Shown piece after piece: positions 8,382-17,299 of a stretch of 55,649 nucleotides of DNA; position 1 is the stretch's first letter; each line of letters opens with the position of its first letter. Source of the DNA: Bacillota bacterium (lineage in GTDB: Bacteria > Bacillota > Clostridia > Peptostreptococcales > Anaerovoracaceae). Below the pieces are notes generated by a model that was not told the DNA's origin, ran no database searches, and saw only the letters and a program-made list of their open reading frames with translations. The stretch is taken from the NCBI GenBank assembly GCA_022790955.1, contig JAAVYD010000060.1:1-55649 (forward strand), written 5' to 3'. The position numbers and the translations under genes are program-made.

Positions 8382-10123
8382 CAACTTACCTCCCCGGCAG
8401 CCTGCTCATAATCTTTCAGCGAATAACCGAGCATCGCGCCTGAAACAGGATCAAACCAGAATCTGCAGCCATCCACAGCCATATACCACACAGGCATTAT
8501 TTCGTTTGCATGTCTGGATGAATCCCTCATAAAGCAAAATTTAATACTATTTACGCGTTTCATCATTTCCTCAAACTTTTTTTCAGATGAGTAAGCCTCC
8601 TGCGCCTCGCTGTCGCCCTTAGCCTGAGAATAGGCTTCCAGAATACTGCATATATTTACATATTCATCTGTAATTACGTTTATAGCGTTCTCCGCCATCC
8701 AGCTTTCGATTTCATCGCTGTTTTCCTCAGAAATGATAATAATATCTCTATCGTATCTGGTAACCTGGCTTCCGTATACCTCCACGCTCAGCATACTGCC
8801 TCCGCTGTATTCCACTTGCGTGCCGTTTAACATAAGACCAAATTTAAAACTGTATCCTGTATATTTTCCTTGCTGAGCTATGCGTTTAACTTCCGTAAGA
8901 CAAGGCGACATACCGTTTTTATACAGATCCGCCCATCCGCCGTGATTTTTCACGTATTCCGTAGTAACAAGCAGCGCGTCGTAAAACCCTGTTTCGCTGT
9001 ATTGAGCAGGATCAAGCTCTTCAGTATAATTAATACTTCCATCTTCATTAATAAATAAAACCTTCTGACTATATCCGTACATATACAGCAAGGAACCCTT
9101 ATTCTGCGTAATCTTCCTCACGAAATCAAGACCTGAACTGAAAAATGCCTGTTCAATTTTCCTGACAGCATTAGCATTATTGATAGAAAATTCTTTCTCA
9201 CATTTTATACTTTTAAGATCAGACTCCATATAAAGCGGAATAAGAGTTTCATTCTTAACGCCCGCCAGATTTTCTATACTGTAATAAGTCATACAACCCG
9301 ACTGCTCGATAGAATTGATTACAGACATTAATGCATCCGTCATATAATCTGATTTTTCCTGGCTTTCCGTTACGAATCTATAATATTCGTCGACAGAACC
9401 ATCGTATATAAAAAGATTCTCGCTGCTCGCAGTAGAAAACCCGATACTCGTAAGGCATGATACCATCTCAGAATCAGACGGCACAGTAAGTCTGTTTTTC
9501 TCCAAAAACTCCTTAAACGGAATATCGTATTTAAACGTCGCAGATATTGACGCGTAAGACATTACCTCATCATACTGTATTTTCTCTATTCTTTCCGTTC
9601 TTACATCGCTGCTCGATAAATAAATCTCCATGCCTGTAATCAAAGACTCATAAAGAGTACTTTTACCGCCTTTGTTCTGGTTCTCAGCGTCGGCGTTTCC
9701 CGCCGGCTCGTCAGCATCCAAATCATCTGAACTACTGCCGTTTTCTTCCTCTGCAACGATCTGCTTAAACGCTTCTGCAGATTTTTCTTCCTGAGCATTC
9801 TTAAATATCTCCTCAGAATCATTGTTTAACTCTGTTTCCTGAACGTTATGAAGAGCTAACTCAGGATCTATATCATATTCGGAACTGAGTACGGTATACA
9901 TATCTGAACCGAAATAAACCGTAATATTATCGGGATTTATAAACGACTCCACTACCGGCTGATAACGATCATCTTCATCGGAAATCAAATCTATATTAAT
10001 ATTTTTTAAATCATCTATAGAAAAGTTGCCGCCAAAAAAAGACAATAGCAGTATTGCAGCTAAAAACAATACTACTATCAATATATTTTTTATGCGTTCA
10101 ACAATTAATTTTCTATCTTTCAT
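8381..10123 (-). CDS. walH: WalH/YycH-like regulatory membrane protein
   Basis: Predicted partner of WalI in controlling the essential WalRK cell-wall two-component system. I start it at the ATG at 10123 (MKDRKLIVERIKN), which has GAGGA ten bases upstream; a longer GTG-started frame to 10168 would begin inside a strong hairpin. That gives 580 residues, longer than the roughly 450 usual for YycH. There is one N-terminal membrane helix (about 10-32), an acidic Glu/Asp/Ser-rich insert (about 75-150), then a large extracytoplasmic region. The assignment rests on topology, the N-terminus and the walI-walJ-htrA-rlmH context. No walR or walK genes precede it. Confidence 0.75.
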   Translation of the reverse strand: MKDRKLIVERIKNILIVVLFLAAILLLSFFGGNFSIDDLKNINIDLISDEDDRYQPVVESFINPDNITVYFGSDMYTVLSSEYDIDPELALHNVQETELNNDSEEIFKNAQEEKSAEAFKQIVAEEENGSSSDDLDADEPAGNADAENQNKGGKSTLYESLITGMEIYLSSSDVRTERIEKIQYDEVMSYASISATFKYDIPFKEFLEKNRLTVPSDSEMVSCLTSIGFSTASSENLFIYDGSVDEYYRFVTESQEKSDYMTDALMSVINSIEQSGCMTYYSIENLAGVKNETLIPLYMESDLKSIKCEKEFSINNANAVRKIEQAFFSSGLDFVRKITQNKGSLLYMYGYSQKVLFINEDGSINYTEELDPAQYSETGFYDALLVTTEYVKNHGGWADLYKNGMSPCLTEVKRIAQQGKYTGYSFKFGLMLNGTQVEYSGGSMLSVEVYGSQVTRYDRDIIIISEENSDEIESWMAENAINVITDEYVNICSILEAYSQAKGDSEAQEAYSSEKKFEEMMKRVNSIKFCFMRDSSRHANEIMPVWYMAVDGCRFWFDPVSGAMLGYSLKDYEQAAGEVS

Positions 10124-10157
10124 CTCGCAGTTATCCTCATGTTTCCCGATAAAGCTG

Positions 10158-10190
10158 CTTGAGGGCACGGTTCGTTACCGTACCCTCAAG
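10158..10190 (-). promoter_or_regulatory. Strong intergenic hairpin before walH
   Basis: Fourteen base pairs (10158-10171 with 10177-10190, one G-T pair) close a five-base loop. It lies between the stop of the secreted-protein gene and walH. No T-run follows leftward, so mRNA processing or differential stability within the operon fits better than full termination. Confidence 0.55.
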
Positions 10191-10199
10191 ACGTTTCTC

Positions 10200-10679
10200 T
10201 TAGTCCAGCAGTTTTTTAAGAAGCGATGACCAGAATGACGTAGATGTGTTCTGTGAATTAAATACATCAACTTTTACTGTATTAGATGTTTTCTTTGCTA
10301 CTTTTATGTAGATCTCGCTTGCGTAAATCGCCTTTCCCGAATTCATGGTTGAAATGTTTACACAATATACTCCGGGATCTAAACCTGTAAGCTGTCTTGT
10401 ATAATAACTCAAGTTCTTATTTGACGAATAAGTTTCTGATTTTATCAAAGACTTTGCAGAAGAACTTTTTACTTCGTAAAACGACATCTTAATCGTTTTG
10501 GGTGCTGTCATCTTTACCGATACTAAGACCTTACCGGACTTCATAACCGCATCCTTGGTCGGACTTATGACGATTACATTAGGATCATCCCCTAAACCTG
10601 ACGCTGCAAACGTTGGCACCGCATTTACAAGCAAGCACATTACTACCGCTAAGATAATAAAAAGCTTCCTCTTTTTCAC
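10200..10679 (-). CDS. Secreted protein of unknown function, first gene of the wal cluster
   Basis: A protein of 159 residues if started at the GTG at 10679, which is preceded by an ideal GGAAGGAGA site; the in-frame ATG upstream at 10721 has none. The N-terminus (VKKRKLFIILAVVMCLLVNAVPTFA) is a clear signal peptide cut near AFA-AS. The mature part is Ser/Lys-rich with an Ig-like beta pattern (ISPTKDAVMKSGKVLVSVKM, then a GVYCVNIST strand). I do not recognise a named family. It is directly upstream of walH in the position where walK would normally stand, so it may act with the envelope-sensing proteins (inference). Confidence 0.75.
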   Translation of the reverse strand: MKKRKLFIILAVVMCLLVNAVPTFAASGLGDDPNVIVISPTKDAVMKSGKVLVSVKMTAPKTIKMSFYEVKSSSAKSLIKSETYSSNKNLSYYTRQLTGLDPGVYCVNISTMNSGKAIYASEIYIKVAKKTSNTVKVDVFNSQNTSTSFWSSLLKKLLD

Positions 10680-11573
10680 AATTGCGTCTCCTTCCTGAAT
10701 AAGATAAGCTGCGCAAAACACATTATTTATCCCAATTCCCTATAATTGAAGTAAATCTGCTTATATTAATCTCCATGCTACTTTATTCAGTATACATTGA
10801 TGATGTTACAATATTATTACGGCAATGTTACGGCAGCTTTAATATATATTTACAAATAAGCCAGATAGACGAAAAACTGGTTGTTTTAAAATAAAGTATT
10901 CCTTGCAGGCAAATAAAAATCAAAACAGACGCTTCCCTGTAATCATCGGTAGATGATAAATAGTCATATCTGCGTTTAAACTCTGGATGCTTTTATGATA
11001 CCGATTATATTAATATCCTTTCCATTTAGGATAATTTTAATTCTAAAACTTCATTGTTTCTTAATCTTTCTTGTGATAATGTAATCAATATTCTTAAGCT
11101 ATATACTTCTATTATTTTGATCTGTTTTATTTTTTAACTTAATATTGACTTTCAAATATTTTACCTGAATTATATTATTAATTTACATTTAATAATACTA
11201 AAATATGAATCCCGCTATATTTGCCTTCCTGCAGACTAATAAATTATATCCACTTTAATTATATACTTATAATTATGCATTTTTTATATGAAAATATATA
11301 AATCTGCATAATAGCTTTTTAATCATTTAGATAAACTCTCATATTCATAAATTCATAAACTCCATCTATGCATATAGCCCTGCAAGTTTTTAATATGCAT
11401 CAAACTAATTCCAACAAACTTTTATACTCTGTCTGTTATCATCCAGTATATTTTTTAATACATTTGCTTGTTCATCAATATTAATATAAAATAGATTTTA
11501 ATAAAACTTCTTATATAAATAAGAGCTATTTATACATATAACATCATTAAATTAAAACATATCCTTACCTGAC
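10680..11573. other. Gene-free AT-rich region, about 0.9 kb
   Basis: No open frame with a ribosome binding site was found on either strand. The region separates the leftward wal operon from the rightward aldo-keto reductase and must hold both promoters, but I could not identify a convincing -35/-10 pair. Base composition is very AT-rich with short homopolymer runs. Confidence 0.6.
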
Positions 11574-11589
11574 TGTTTCACGAGAAACA
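11574..11589. promoter_or_regulatory. parS-like site, one mismatch
   Basis: TGTTTCACGAGAAACA differs from the parS consensus TGTTTCACGTGAAACA by one central base. It lies 45 bases before the aldo-keto reductase start and within 4 kb of two perfect parS sites and of parAB, so it is probably a weaker ParB nucleation site. Confidence 0.7.
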
Positions 11590-11633
11590 ATCGGCTTTAG
11601 ATAAACATCAAACTTATATTTCAGGTGAATAAT

Positions 11634-12818
11634 ATGCAATACAGAAACAATAAAAATAACGAACCTATCTCACTGCTTGGATACGGCTGCATGCGTTTTA
11701 CTAAACGCGGAACTAAAATAGATATAGATAAAGCAGAAAAAGAAATTATCCATGCGATTGAAAAAGGCGTAAACTATTTCGATACGGCGTATATATATCC
11801 CGACAGTGAAGCCGTACTCGGCGAAATTTTTTCAAGAAATAATTGCAGAAATAAGATAAACATCGCTACCAAACTTCCTCAATATTATATCCGCTCTGCC
11901 GCCGCTTTCGATAAATATTTTAACGAGCAGCTCAGACGGCTAAAAACCGACTATATAGATTACTACCTTATGCATATGATTAATGATGTAAAACGCTGGG
12001 AAAATTTAGTCAACCTCGGTATTATCGAATGGTTAGAACAGAAAAAATCTGCAGGACTTATACGTAATATTGGATTTTCCTATCATGGAAATACAGAAAA
12101 TTTTATACCGTTAGTCGACGCGTATAATTGGGATTTCTGCATGATCCAGTATAATTATATGGATGAACACAGCCAGGCCGGCAGGCGCGGTCTGCAATAC
12201 GCAGCGGCAAAAAATCTGCCTGTAATTATTATGGAACCTTTGAGAGGCGGCAAACTTGTAAATCTTCTGCCTGAATCATCAAAACAAATATTTATTAATG
12301 AAGGACGCGGAAGATCTTCCGCTGAATGGGCGCTTCGCTGGTTATGGAATCAGCCCGAAGTTACCTGTGTACTTTCCGGTATGAATTCTATAGAAATGAT
12401 AGATGAAAATACCCGCATAGCAAGCGAAGTCAAAGCTGGTGAATTTACAGATAATGATTTTGCTCTTATAGAAAAGATTAAGGATGATATCAATAAAAAA
12501 GTTAAAGTCGTATGCACTGGATGCTCCTACTGTATGCCTTGCCCTCGTCATGTAGACATCCCTCTCGCTTTCAGATGCTATAACGAAATCTTTACCGATT
12601 CCAAACGAACAGCGCAAAAAGAATACATGCAGTGTACTATTTTCAGAAAGACTTTAAGTTCCGCCTCTCAATGCATAGGATGCGGAAAATGCGAAGAACA
12701 TTGCCCTCAGCATATAGAAATAAGAAAGGAACTTAAAAATGTATCGAAGGCTTTAGAAGGTCCGATATTTAAAATCGCGCGCCAGGGAATTAAACTATTA
12801 AAACTTTGGTCTGATTAG
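11634..12818 (+). CDS. Aldo-keto reductase with C-terminal 4Fe-4S domain
   Basis: Oxidoreductase of 394 residues joining an aldo-keto reductase barrel (about 1-285) to a bacterial-type ferredoxin-like tail. Barrel marks are LLGYGCMRFTKRG, YFDTAYIYPDSE (catalytic Asp and Tyr), IATKLP (Lys) and YYLMHMIN (His). The tail holds CTGCSYCMPCP and CIGCGKCEEHCP, which supply Cys for one or two clusters. The physiological substrate is unknown; such fusions are common in anaerobes. I chose the ATG at 11634 because AGGTGA lies just before it; a GTG nine bases upstream lacks a site. A second member of the family is at 43543-44565. Confidence 0.9.
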   Translation: MQYRNNKNNEPISLLGYGCMRFTKRGTKIDIDKAEKEIIHAIEKGVNYFDTAYIYPDSEAVLGEIFSRNNCRNKINIATKLPQYYIRSAAAFDKYFNEQLRRLKTDYIDYYLMHMINDVKRWENLVNLGIIEWLEQKKSAGLIRNIGFSYHGNTENFIPLVDAYNWDFCMIQYNYMDEHSQAGRRGLQYAAAKNLPVIIMEPLRGGKLVNLLPESSKQIFINEGRGRSSAEWALRWLWNQPEVTCVLSGMNSIEMIDENTRIASEVKAGEFTDNDFALIEKIKDDINKKVKVVCTGCSYCMPCPRHVDIPLAFRCYNEIFTDSKRTAQKEYMQCTIFRKTLSSASQCIGCGKCEEHCPQHIEIRKELKNVSKALEGPIFKIARQGIKLLKLWSD

Positions 12819-12887
12819 ACAACAAATATAGATTTTTTAGAATTGGCATTTAATCTCTGACCATTTTAAAATATTCTGCAAGAAAAA

Positions 12888-12915
12888 CAGAGCCGGATAA
12901 AATATTCTGGCTCTG
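12888..12915 (-). terminator. Terminator of the cysteine desulfurase-type gene
   Basis: CAGAGCCGGA (from 12888) pairs with the arm ending at 12915, with one G-T pair; leftward it runs into TTTTTCTT. It is about 90 bases past the stop of the gene at 13005-14135 and also separates it from the convergent aldo-keto reductase. Confidence 0.75.
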
Positions 12916-13004
12916 CCCTTATATCTTCAAATATAAATTTCATCTTATGTTATTTCTTTCATCTTATTTAAAGAAGCGTTACTCTCTTATATAATATTAA
13001 TCCT

Positions 13005-14135
13005 CTATACCATATTTTTCACAGCTCTCACGACTGCCGCCATATCGTCATATGTATTAAAAGGTCCTACCGAAATTCTTATGCAGCCTGATTTTTCAGT
13101 GCCTATTGCCTTATGCGCTAACGGAGCGCAATGAAAACCTGCCCTCACGGCTATACCGTATTCTCTGTCTAACCGTTCTGCTGCTGCCTCGCAATCCATA
13201 CCCTCAATATTAAATGCTAACACTCCCGCCCGCTCCTGAGCGCTGGATGGACCGTACATTTTAATTCCATCAATCCTGCTGAGCTCATCCTGTAAGAATT
13301 CTATCAATCCTGTTTCACTGCTTTTAATATTCTCAATCCCTATTTCTGCTATGTGTTCAATTCCTGCATTAAGACCCGCTATTCCCGGAACATTTAAAGT
13401 GCCTGATTCAAAACCTTCAGGTGTAAGCTCAGGTTGTTTCACATTTCTGGAATCAGTCCCTGTGCCGCCCTGAATATAAGGTTCAACAGGCACATTCTGT
13501 TTTACATAAAGAAATCCCGTGCCTTGCGGACCGAGCAGCGATTTATGTCCGCTTGAAGCCAGCATATCTATATTCATATCATCCACATTAACTGAAACAG
13601 CTCCCAACCCTTGGGCAGCATCCACCATAAATATAATCCCGTGCTTTTTTGCTATATACCCAATTTCATGTATAGGCATTATTGTTCCCGTAACATTGGA
13701 AGCCAGCGTACATATTATCAGCTTCGTATTTTTTTTAATTGCCCTTTCAAACGCGCCTGGTATAGGATTTCCTTCACTATCGCAGCCTACAACAGATATT
13801 TCTACACCTGATGATCTTAAACTATACAGAGGACGCAGCACTGAATTATGCTCCATCATATCGGTAACTACATGGTCGCCCGGTTTCAATAAACCCTTTA
13901 TTCCCATATTTAAAGCTGCCGTACAGTTGCATGTAAAAACTATTTCGATAGGTTTTGCTCCTATCAATCTGCTGATGGTTTTCCTTGTTGAAAAAACACA
14001 ATCACCGGAAAGCATAGCGTTTTTATGCCCTGCCCTTCCGGGATTAGCGCACCAATTACTCATACAATCTAAAACAGCATCATTAACTGTCGCCGGCTTT
14101 GGAAAAGTTGTAGCCGCATTATCCAAATAAATCAT
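13005..14135 (-). CDS. Class V aminotransferase, cysteine desulfurase type
   Basis: PLP enzyme of 376 residues that probably removes sulfur (or selenium) from cysteine-type substrates. MIYLDNAATTFPKP at the N-terminus, the PLP-binding lysine in SSGHKSLLGPQGTG, and the active-site Cys in RAGFHCAPLAHK are all present; the last motif is typical of a subgroup distinct from the housekeeping NifS/IscS, often annotated simply as cysteine desulfurase family protein. No IscU, SufU or ThiI partner lies beside it. The divergent neighbour is a small two-cluster ferredoxin, 225 bases away across a perfect parS. The exact substrate is not determinable here. Confidence 0.88.
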   Translation of the reverse strand: MIYLDNAATTFPKPATVNDAVLDCMSNWCANPGRAGHKNAMLSGDCVFSTRKTISRLIGAKPIEIVFTCNCTAALNMGIKGLLKPGDHVVTDMMEHNSVLRPLYSLRSSGVEISVVGCDSEGNPIPGAFERAIKKNTKLIICTLASNVTGTIMPIHEIGYIAKKHGIIFMVDAAQGLGAVSVNVDDMNIDMLASSGHKSLLGPQGTGFLYVKQNVPVEPYIQGGTGTDSRNVKQPELTPEGFESGTLNVPGIAGLNAGIEHIAEIGIENIKSSETGLIEFLQDELSRIDGIKMYGPSSAQERAGVLAFNIEGMDCEAAAERLDREYGIAVRAGFHCAPLAHKAIGTEKSGCIRISVGPFNTYDDMAAVVRAVKNMV

Positions 14136-14254
14136 AGCACACCTCTTAAATACCTTATTTAATATCTCAATAAAATTATAGAGATTCTCCCTACTAATCT
14201 ATCATATGTTTAAAATTTATCGTCTGTGTGCTATAATCTAACATAATATATAAA

Positions 14255-14270
14255 TGTTTCACGTGAAACA
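14255..14270. promoter_or_regulatory. parS: Perfect parS centromere site
   Basis: TGTTTCACGTGAAACA matches the parS consensus exactly and extends by one base pair each side. It is the binding site from which ParB spreads to form the partition complex and load SMC. It lies in the divergent gap between the desulfurase-type gene and the ferredoxin. Confidence 0.95.
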
Positions 14271-14360
14271 TGGAAATACCAACATGGCGGTTAAATGAAA
14301 TTCTTCTGCGAATAATTATAAAATAGCAGATAATTCATACAATAAACGAATGGAGATAAT

Positions 14361-14555
14361 ATGATTAAAAATACTATTTTAAACGGATACGCCGTAACAG
14401 AAAAATGTATAGGATGCGGTACATGCGCAGATATATGCGCAAATAATTGTATCGATATAAGACGCCTACCAGTATACATAGATCAGGAAAAATGCATTCG
14501 GTGTGGAAGCTGCGCTAAAATTTGCAGCCGCAAGGCTATTGTCAAAACTAAATAA
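14361..14555 (+). CDS. Small 2[4Fe-4S] ferredoxin
   Basis: Electron-transfer protein of 64 residues. Two cluster-binding motifs, CIGCGTCADIC and CIRCGSCAKIC, are 34 residues apart. Neither is followed by the usual Pro, and an additional Cys (ANNCIDI) lies after the first motif, as in some clostridial ferredoxin-like proteins. TGGAGATAAT precedes the ATG. It is monocistronic and divergent from the cysteine desulfurase-type gene; its redox partner cannot be told from the context. Confidence 0.9.
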   Translation: MIKNTILNGYAVTEKCIGCGTCADICANNCIDIRRLPVYIDQEKCIRCGSCAKICSRKAIVKTK

Positions 14556-14705
14556 CAACGCAAATTACTCCTCCCCCACTCCAACTTTTATAATCATTTT
14601 TTAAAAGGCATATGAATATCGCATTAATAATATTTTTACGACAGTTTATTTTCCTCAATATCACAATATGCTTACTACATTTCATTTGCCTTTCTTCTCC
14701 AGATT

Positions 14706-14914
14706 TTATGAATCAGCACGATTAAAAATAATCGTCTTTTCTTTCATGGATATTTTACCGACATAATATCTATATTCGTTAAGCTCCTTTTTATATCGCA
14801 AAAAAGAATGATCTATTTCTACTCCTGAATATCTCGTATATCATCGAATGTTAATTTCAAAAACTGCATATCGCTTTTTCTTATATATTCCCATAACTGA
14901 TCGTATTTGCCCAT
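14706..14914 (-). pseudogene. Frameshifted small conserved gene (about 69 residues when restored)
   Basis: On the minus strand a GGAGGGAAGAA site precedes an ATG at 14914 and the frame MGKYDQLWEYIRKSD...LTFDDIRDIQE, which stops at 14819. The adjacent frame continues at once as GVEIDHSFLRYKKELNEY and then YYVGKISMKEKTIIF to a stop at 14706. From memory, the joined product resembles a small conserved clostridial protein in which LTFDEI-IAG-IDHSFL-YKKEL is continuous. A one-base loss near 14825 (GCA to CA before GGA GTA) would explain the break. It is a recent pseudogene, a programmed shift or a sequencing error. Function unknown. Confidence 0.75.
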
Positions 14915-15209
14915 TTCTTCCCTCCTGATACTTTGCCGTATCTAAGAGCCCAAAATATATGCACTGCATAACACTCTTATGGCAGCATACAAAATCGATT
15001 TAGTCTTACCGGATGATTCTATATTTATGAATACTATAAATGCCTCTTGTGCAGAACATTTTATTAATTTTTTGAGCTGCTCCTCCGTAAATCAAAATTC
15101 AAATTCATTTAATTATAACATACAGCTTTCATTCTTCCGAATTTATACTTATGAAATTCCGTATATCTTTTTTATTATCGGTTTCTATTCTAAAGCTCTT
15201 AATAAAACA

Positions 15210-15239
15210 AAATGGATGTTTCACGTGAAACATCCATTT
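15210..15239. promoter_or_regulatory. parS: Perfect parS inside a 30-bp palindrome after parB
   Basis: The 16-base parS at 15217-15232 is exact. Seven further bases on each side are also symmetrical, giving a perfect 30-base palindrome 20 bases past the parB stop. Leftward it runs into TGTTTTATT, so as RNA it may also be the terminator of parAB. Confidence 0.95.
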
Positions 15240-15258
15240 ATATAATAATATTTAATTT

Positions 15259-16164
15259 TTACTCACGCCTTACAGATTTTAAAATATCTATAAGACGCTC
15301 CAACTCATCCCTTGAATAAAAAGATATTTCAATTTTACCTTTATCCTTTGAAGCCGGAAGCGAAACTTTAGTTCCCAGTATATCCTTCAACTCTGTTTCT
15401 ACAGCCAGAATATCCTGAGTCTTTTCAACCGAATTTTTCTTCTTTTTCTGCTTCTCCGGCGACTGAGATATAAGCTGCTCAAGAGCTCTTACAGAAAGTT
15501 TACCATCGCAAGCAAGACGAGCTAACTCTATCTGACGCATTTCATCTTCAACGCCCGCTATAGCTCTCGCATGCCCTCCTGAAAGACGACCCTGCACGAC
15601 CAGCTCGCGAACCAGCTCCGGAAGTTTAAGAAGTCTTAAAGCATTAGTTATGTATGGTCTGCTCTTACCAACACTTTTTGAAACTTCATCCTGTGTTAAA
15701 CCATACTGATCCATTACCTGGCTAAAAGCGGTCGCTTCTTCGATAGGATTCAAATCCTCACGCTGCATATTTTCTATAATAGCAAGCAGCATGTTTTCTC
15801 TATCATCAAGCTCGCGAATTATAGATGGAATCATTCTCAGCTCGGCTTTGCGCGCTGCTCTCCATCTTCTCTCACCCGCTACAAGTTCAAAACCCGTTTC
15901 AATCGGACGAACTATAACGGGCTGAATAACTCCATGCATCCTTATAGACTCAGCCAAATCCGCGATCTTATCCTCGTCAAAATCTTTTCTTGGCTGAGAA
16001 GCATTAGGCTTTATCTCATTAATATTAATATAATTTACACCGTCTGATAACATCTCGTCAGAATCGTTGTCCGAAACTTCCACAGAAACTTCTTCATTTA
16101 TTGACGAATCTTCAAACAGTGCATTAAGACCCCTGCCAAGTCCTCCTGCCTTTCTTACTGCCAT
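15259..16164 (-). CDS. parB: Chromosome-partitioning protein ParB/Spo0J
   Basis: CTP-dependent DNA-sliding clamp that loads at parS; 301 residues. The start GGLGRGLNALF is the ParA-activating segment. IKPNASQPRKDFDEDKI and LVAGERRWRAARKA form the CTP-binding N-domain. The helix-turn-helix GLTQDEVSKSVGKSRPYITNALRLLKLP binds parS, and the C-terminal dimerisation part is Lys-rich. It follows parA by six bases. Two perfect and one near-perfect parS sites lie within 4 kb downstream. Compared with the paralogue noc at 18952 it has the longer ParA-interacting N-terminus. Confidence 0.97.
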   Translation of the reverse strand: MAVRKAGGLGRGLNALFEDSSINEEVSVEVSDNDSDEMLSDGVNYININEIKPNASQPRKDFDEDKIADLAESIRMHGVIQPVIVRPIETGFELVAGERRWRAARKAELRMIPSIIRELDDRENMLLAIIENMQREDLNPIEEATAFSQVMDQYGLTQDEVSKSVGKSRPYITNALRLLKLPELVRELVVQGRLSGGHARAIAGVEDEMRQIELARLACDGKLSVRALEQLISQSPEKQKKKKNSVEKTQDILAVETELKDILGTKVSLPASKDKGKIEISFYSRDELERLIDILKSVRRE

Positions 16165-16170
16165 CTGATA

Positions 16171-16953
16171 TTATCCTCTTTTCTTTGCATCTTCAAGCGC
16201 AAGAAATTCTTCGGCAAAATCCATATAAGCTCTGGCCCCGTTTGACTTAGGATCGTACTCCATAATAGGAAGACCGTAACTCGGCGCTTCTGCAAGTCTT
16301 ATATTTCTCGGAATCACAGTAGCATAAACTTTTTGCTTAAAGTATTTTTTTACTTCTTCAACTACCTGAATTGACAAATTTGTTCTTCCATCAAACATAC
16401 TGAGAATAACTCCCTGAATTTCCAACTCTTTATTCATACTCTTTTTTACTAAATCTATTGTGCTCATAAGTTGGCTCACGCCTTCGAGAGCATAAAACTC
16501 GCATTGAATAGGAATTAGTACGCTGTCTACGGCGGTCAGAGAATTTATAGTCAGCAGACCCAAAGAAGGCGGACAATCTATAAACAAATAATCATAATTA
16601 TCCTTAATCATATCAAGAGCCCGTTTTAATCTCTTATCCCTGCCCTCAAGCTGAACCATCTCAACTTCAGCTCCCGCAAGCTCTACACTGGCAGGAACCA
16701 TATCGAGTCCCTTTACCATAGTCTGACGGATAGCATTGTGAGGATCGTAACCATCTACAATAAGAACTTCATACATGGTATTTTTTAATCCCTTTTTAGC
16801 TATACCAAGACCACTCGTAGTATTTCCCTGGGGATCGATATCGAGTACGAGAACTCTTTTGCCTTTGATCGCCAGACACGCCGCTAAATTAATATTTGTT
16901 GTGGTTTTACCTACACCACCTTTTTGATTAAAAATTGCTATTGACTTACCCAA
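16171..16953 (-). CDS. parA: Chromosome-partitioning ATPase ParA/Soj
   Basis: Walker-type ATPase of 260 residues that positions ParB-parS complexes and in Bacillus also controls DnaA. The deviant Walker A box KGGVGKTTT, the LDIDPQGN segment and DCPPSLGLLT (Walker B region) are intact. The start is a TTG at 16953, preceded by GAGGAGTGGAATA; no ATG fits. It is first in a two-gene operon with parB. The AT-rich stretch upstream (16954-17299, about 350 bases) has no ORF and must carry its promoter; a TATAAT is visible on the minus strand but without a convincing -35. Confidence 0.97.
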   Translation of the reverse strand: MGKSIAIFNQKGGVGKTTTNINLAACLAIKGKRVLVLDIDPQGNTTSGLGIAKKGLKNTMYEVLIVDGYDPHNAIRQTMVKGLDMVPASVELAGAEVEMVQLEGRDKRLKRALDMIKDNYDYLFIDCPPSLGLLTINSLTAVDSVLIPIQCEFYALEGVSQLMSTIDLVKKSMNKELEIQGVILSMFDGRTNLSIQVVEEVKKYFKQKVYATVIPRNIRLAEAPSYGLPIMEYDPKSNGARAYMDFAEEFLALEDAKKRG

Positions 16954-17299
16954 TATTCCACTCCTCTGATAGGATCAAATTCTAAATTTACTGCTTAATT
17001 CATTGCATATAATTATATATCATTTTACCTTGCATTTCTACATAAAAGAAAATAATATAATTAAATAGGTCAATAAAATTTTTTCAAACCCGGTTATTTA
17101 TAAAATATTATAAATTTATCAAAATTAATAAATTGTTTATAAAGTATTATTGCTAAAATATAAATAATTTAACAAAATTTTCTACGCTCAAATTTGACTT
17201 TACAGCGATGAAAATCAATATTAATAATAAATAGTACCTTAATTTAAAAAAAAACGATTAGAAAGCCATTTTAAGCGAATTAACAATTTGGAGGTTTAA

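Noticed and set aside
10124..10168. GTG-started N-terminal extension of walH
   Set aside because: The codon lies inside the stable hairpin at 10158-10190 and lacks a ribosome binding site; the ATG at 10123 has GAGGA.
14548..14685. 45-codon minus-strand ORF with GGAGAAGAAAGG upstream
   Set aside because: Overlaps the end of the ferredoxin gene on the other strand, odd composition, no recognisable family.
14979..15245. 88-codon plus-strand ORF ending at parS
   Set aside because: No ribosome binding site, and its C-terminus (FHVKHPFI) is only the translated parS palindrome.
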